The notes beneath the pieces were generated by a model. That model made no database searches. It was given only the letters and a program-made list of their open reading frames with translations, and was not told the DNA's origin. This document shows positions 4,828 through 5,134 of a stretch of DNA of 5,134 nucleotides, piece after piece. The position numbers and the translations under genes were made by a program. Origin of the DNA: VFHP01 sp964443385 (GTDB lineage: Bacteria > Chloroflexota > Dehalococcoidia > Lucifugimonadales > UBA2985). Within the stretch, counting starts at the first letter, position 1. Each line of letters opens with the position of its first letter. Location of the stretch: positions 1-5,134 of the forward strand of contig CAYUCO010000011.1 in the NCBI GenBank assembly GCA_964443385.1, in the 5' to 3' direction.

Positions 4828-5134
4828 ATGGCAAATACTCACTTGTTTGCTTTAATAAATATAATTGGCGGAACCCTGGTTTTGGGAAGTTACGTATTCT
4901 GTATATACTTTTATCCCGAATATCGTGAGTCGTTTTGGGGTGGTGTCCATGGTAATACCAGAAAATTCTTCACATTTTCCATGCTGCCAGCAGCTATAGG
5001 CTATCTGTTGTTTTTCTATTGCGCGGTTTTCAGACCGGAAGCTGGTATTTTTGAATATAAAGGTTTCCTTGGGCAAAACAATATAAATGTTCTTTGCATA
5101 ATGTTTCTATCAGCGTCATCAATTTGGATGCCGG
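4828..5134 (+). CDS. Multi-pass membrane protein of unknown function, C-terminus cut by window edge
   Basis: The plus-strand frame is open from tandem ATG codons (4825 and 4828) to the end, giving 102 complete codons from the second. I prefer 4828 because AGGAG (4817-4821) then has 6 nt spacing, against 3 nt for 4825. Residue numbers below count from that Met. A first hydrophobic helix (about 5-24, with GGTLVLGSYVF) ends at YFYPEYRESFWGG (26-38). A second follows at about 50-66 (SMLPAAIGYLLFFYCAVF, 49-66), then a polar loop (67-83), then a third helix from about 85 that ends in SASSIWMP at the window edge. The absence of charge within the helices and the aromatic residues at their borders support real membrane segments. 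It is transcribed divergently from the catabolic operon and may share regulation with it. I do not recognise the family. It is not obviously a transporter of a known type, and no catalytic motif is visible. Confidence 0.8.
   Translation, partial: MANTHLFALINIIGGTLVLGSYVFCIYFYPEYRESFWGGVHGNTRKFFTFSMLPAAIGYLLFFYCAVFRPEAGIFEYKGFLGQNNINVLCIMFLSASSIWMP

Noticed and set aside
4852..5076. Minus-strand 74-codon frame near the right edge
   Set aside because: The plus strand here encodes a convincing membrane protein with an SD and open frame to the edge; the minus frame is its shadow.

Overview
The window is ordinary-looking bacterial chromosome of moderate-to-low GC (roughly 40-45 % by eye). It has compact gene spacing, Shine-Dalgarno sites before every start and short intergenic gaps. 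The mix of genes is a Gfo/Idh/MocA oxidoreductase, a long 'cyclase family' metal hydrolase, a medium-chain dehydrogenase and a BioY biotin transporter. This resembles environmental, oligotrophic marine-type bacteria such as the SAR202 branch of Chloroflexota. That assignment is an impression from gene content and not something the sequence proves. I see no phage, insertion sequence, CRISPR, tRNA or rRNA.

Layout from right to left, the direction in which most genes are read. At the right edge a plus-strand gene for an unrecognised multi-pass membrane protein starts at 4828 and runs off the window. A 155-bp divergent intergenic region (4673-4827) separates it from a three-gene minus-strand operon. 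The region holds a candidate extended -10 promoter facing each way and a 6-bp inverted repeat between them. The operon is a Gal80-like Gfo/Idh/MocA protein (4672-3542), a cyclase-family hydrolase (3519-2563) and an MDR-type zinc dehydrogenase (2494-1529). It ends in a clear rho-independent terminator at 1470-1506.

Immediately after the terminator a near-consensus sigma70 promoter (TTGACC-N17-TATACT, 1422-1450) drives bioY (1382-675, GTG start). An alpha/beta hydrolase follows 44 nt later (630 to beyond the left edge) and is probably co-transcribed.

The three-gene operon looks like a small-molecule catabolic module: two putative redox proteins plus a metal-dependent ring- or amide-opening hydrolase. 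The substrate cannot be read from sequence. The first protein lacks two residues that catalytic Gfo/Idh/MocA enzymes normally carry (the EKP lysine and the D of DxGxH), as the Gal80 regulator does, so it may be a sensor or may use altered chemistry. Its gene also contains a striking 14-bp quasi-palindrome with a 3-nt loop. bioY implies biotin uptake by this organism. No biotin-biosynthesis gene and no ECF ATPase or transmembrane module is visible here.
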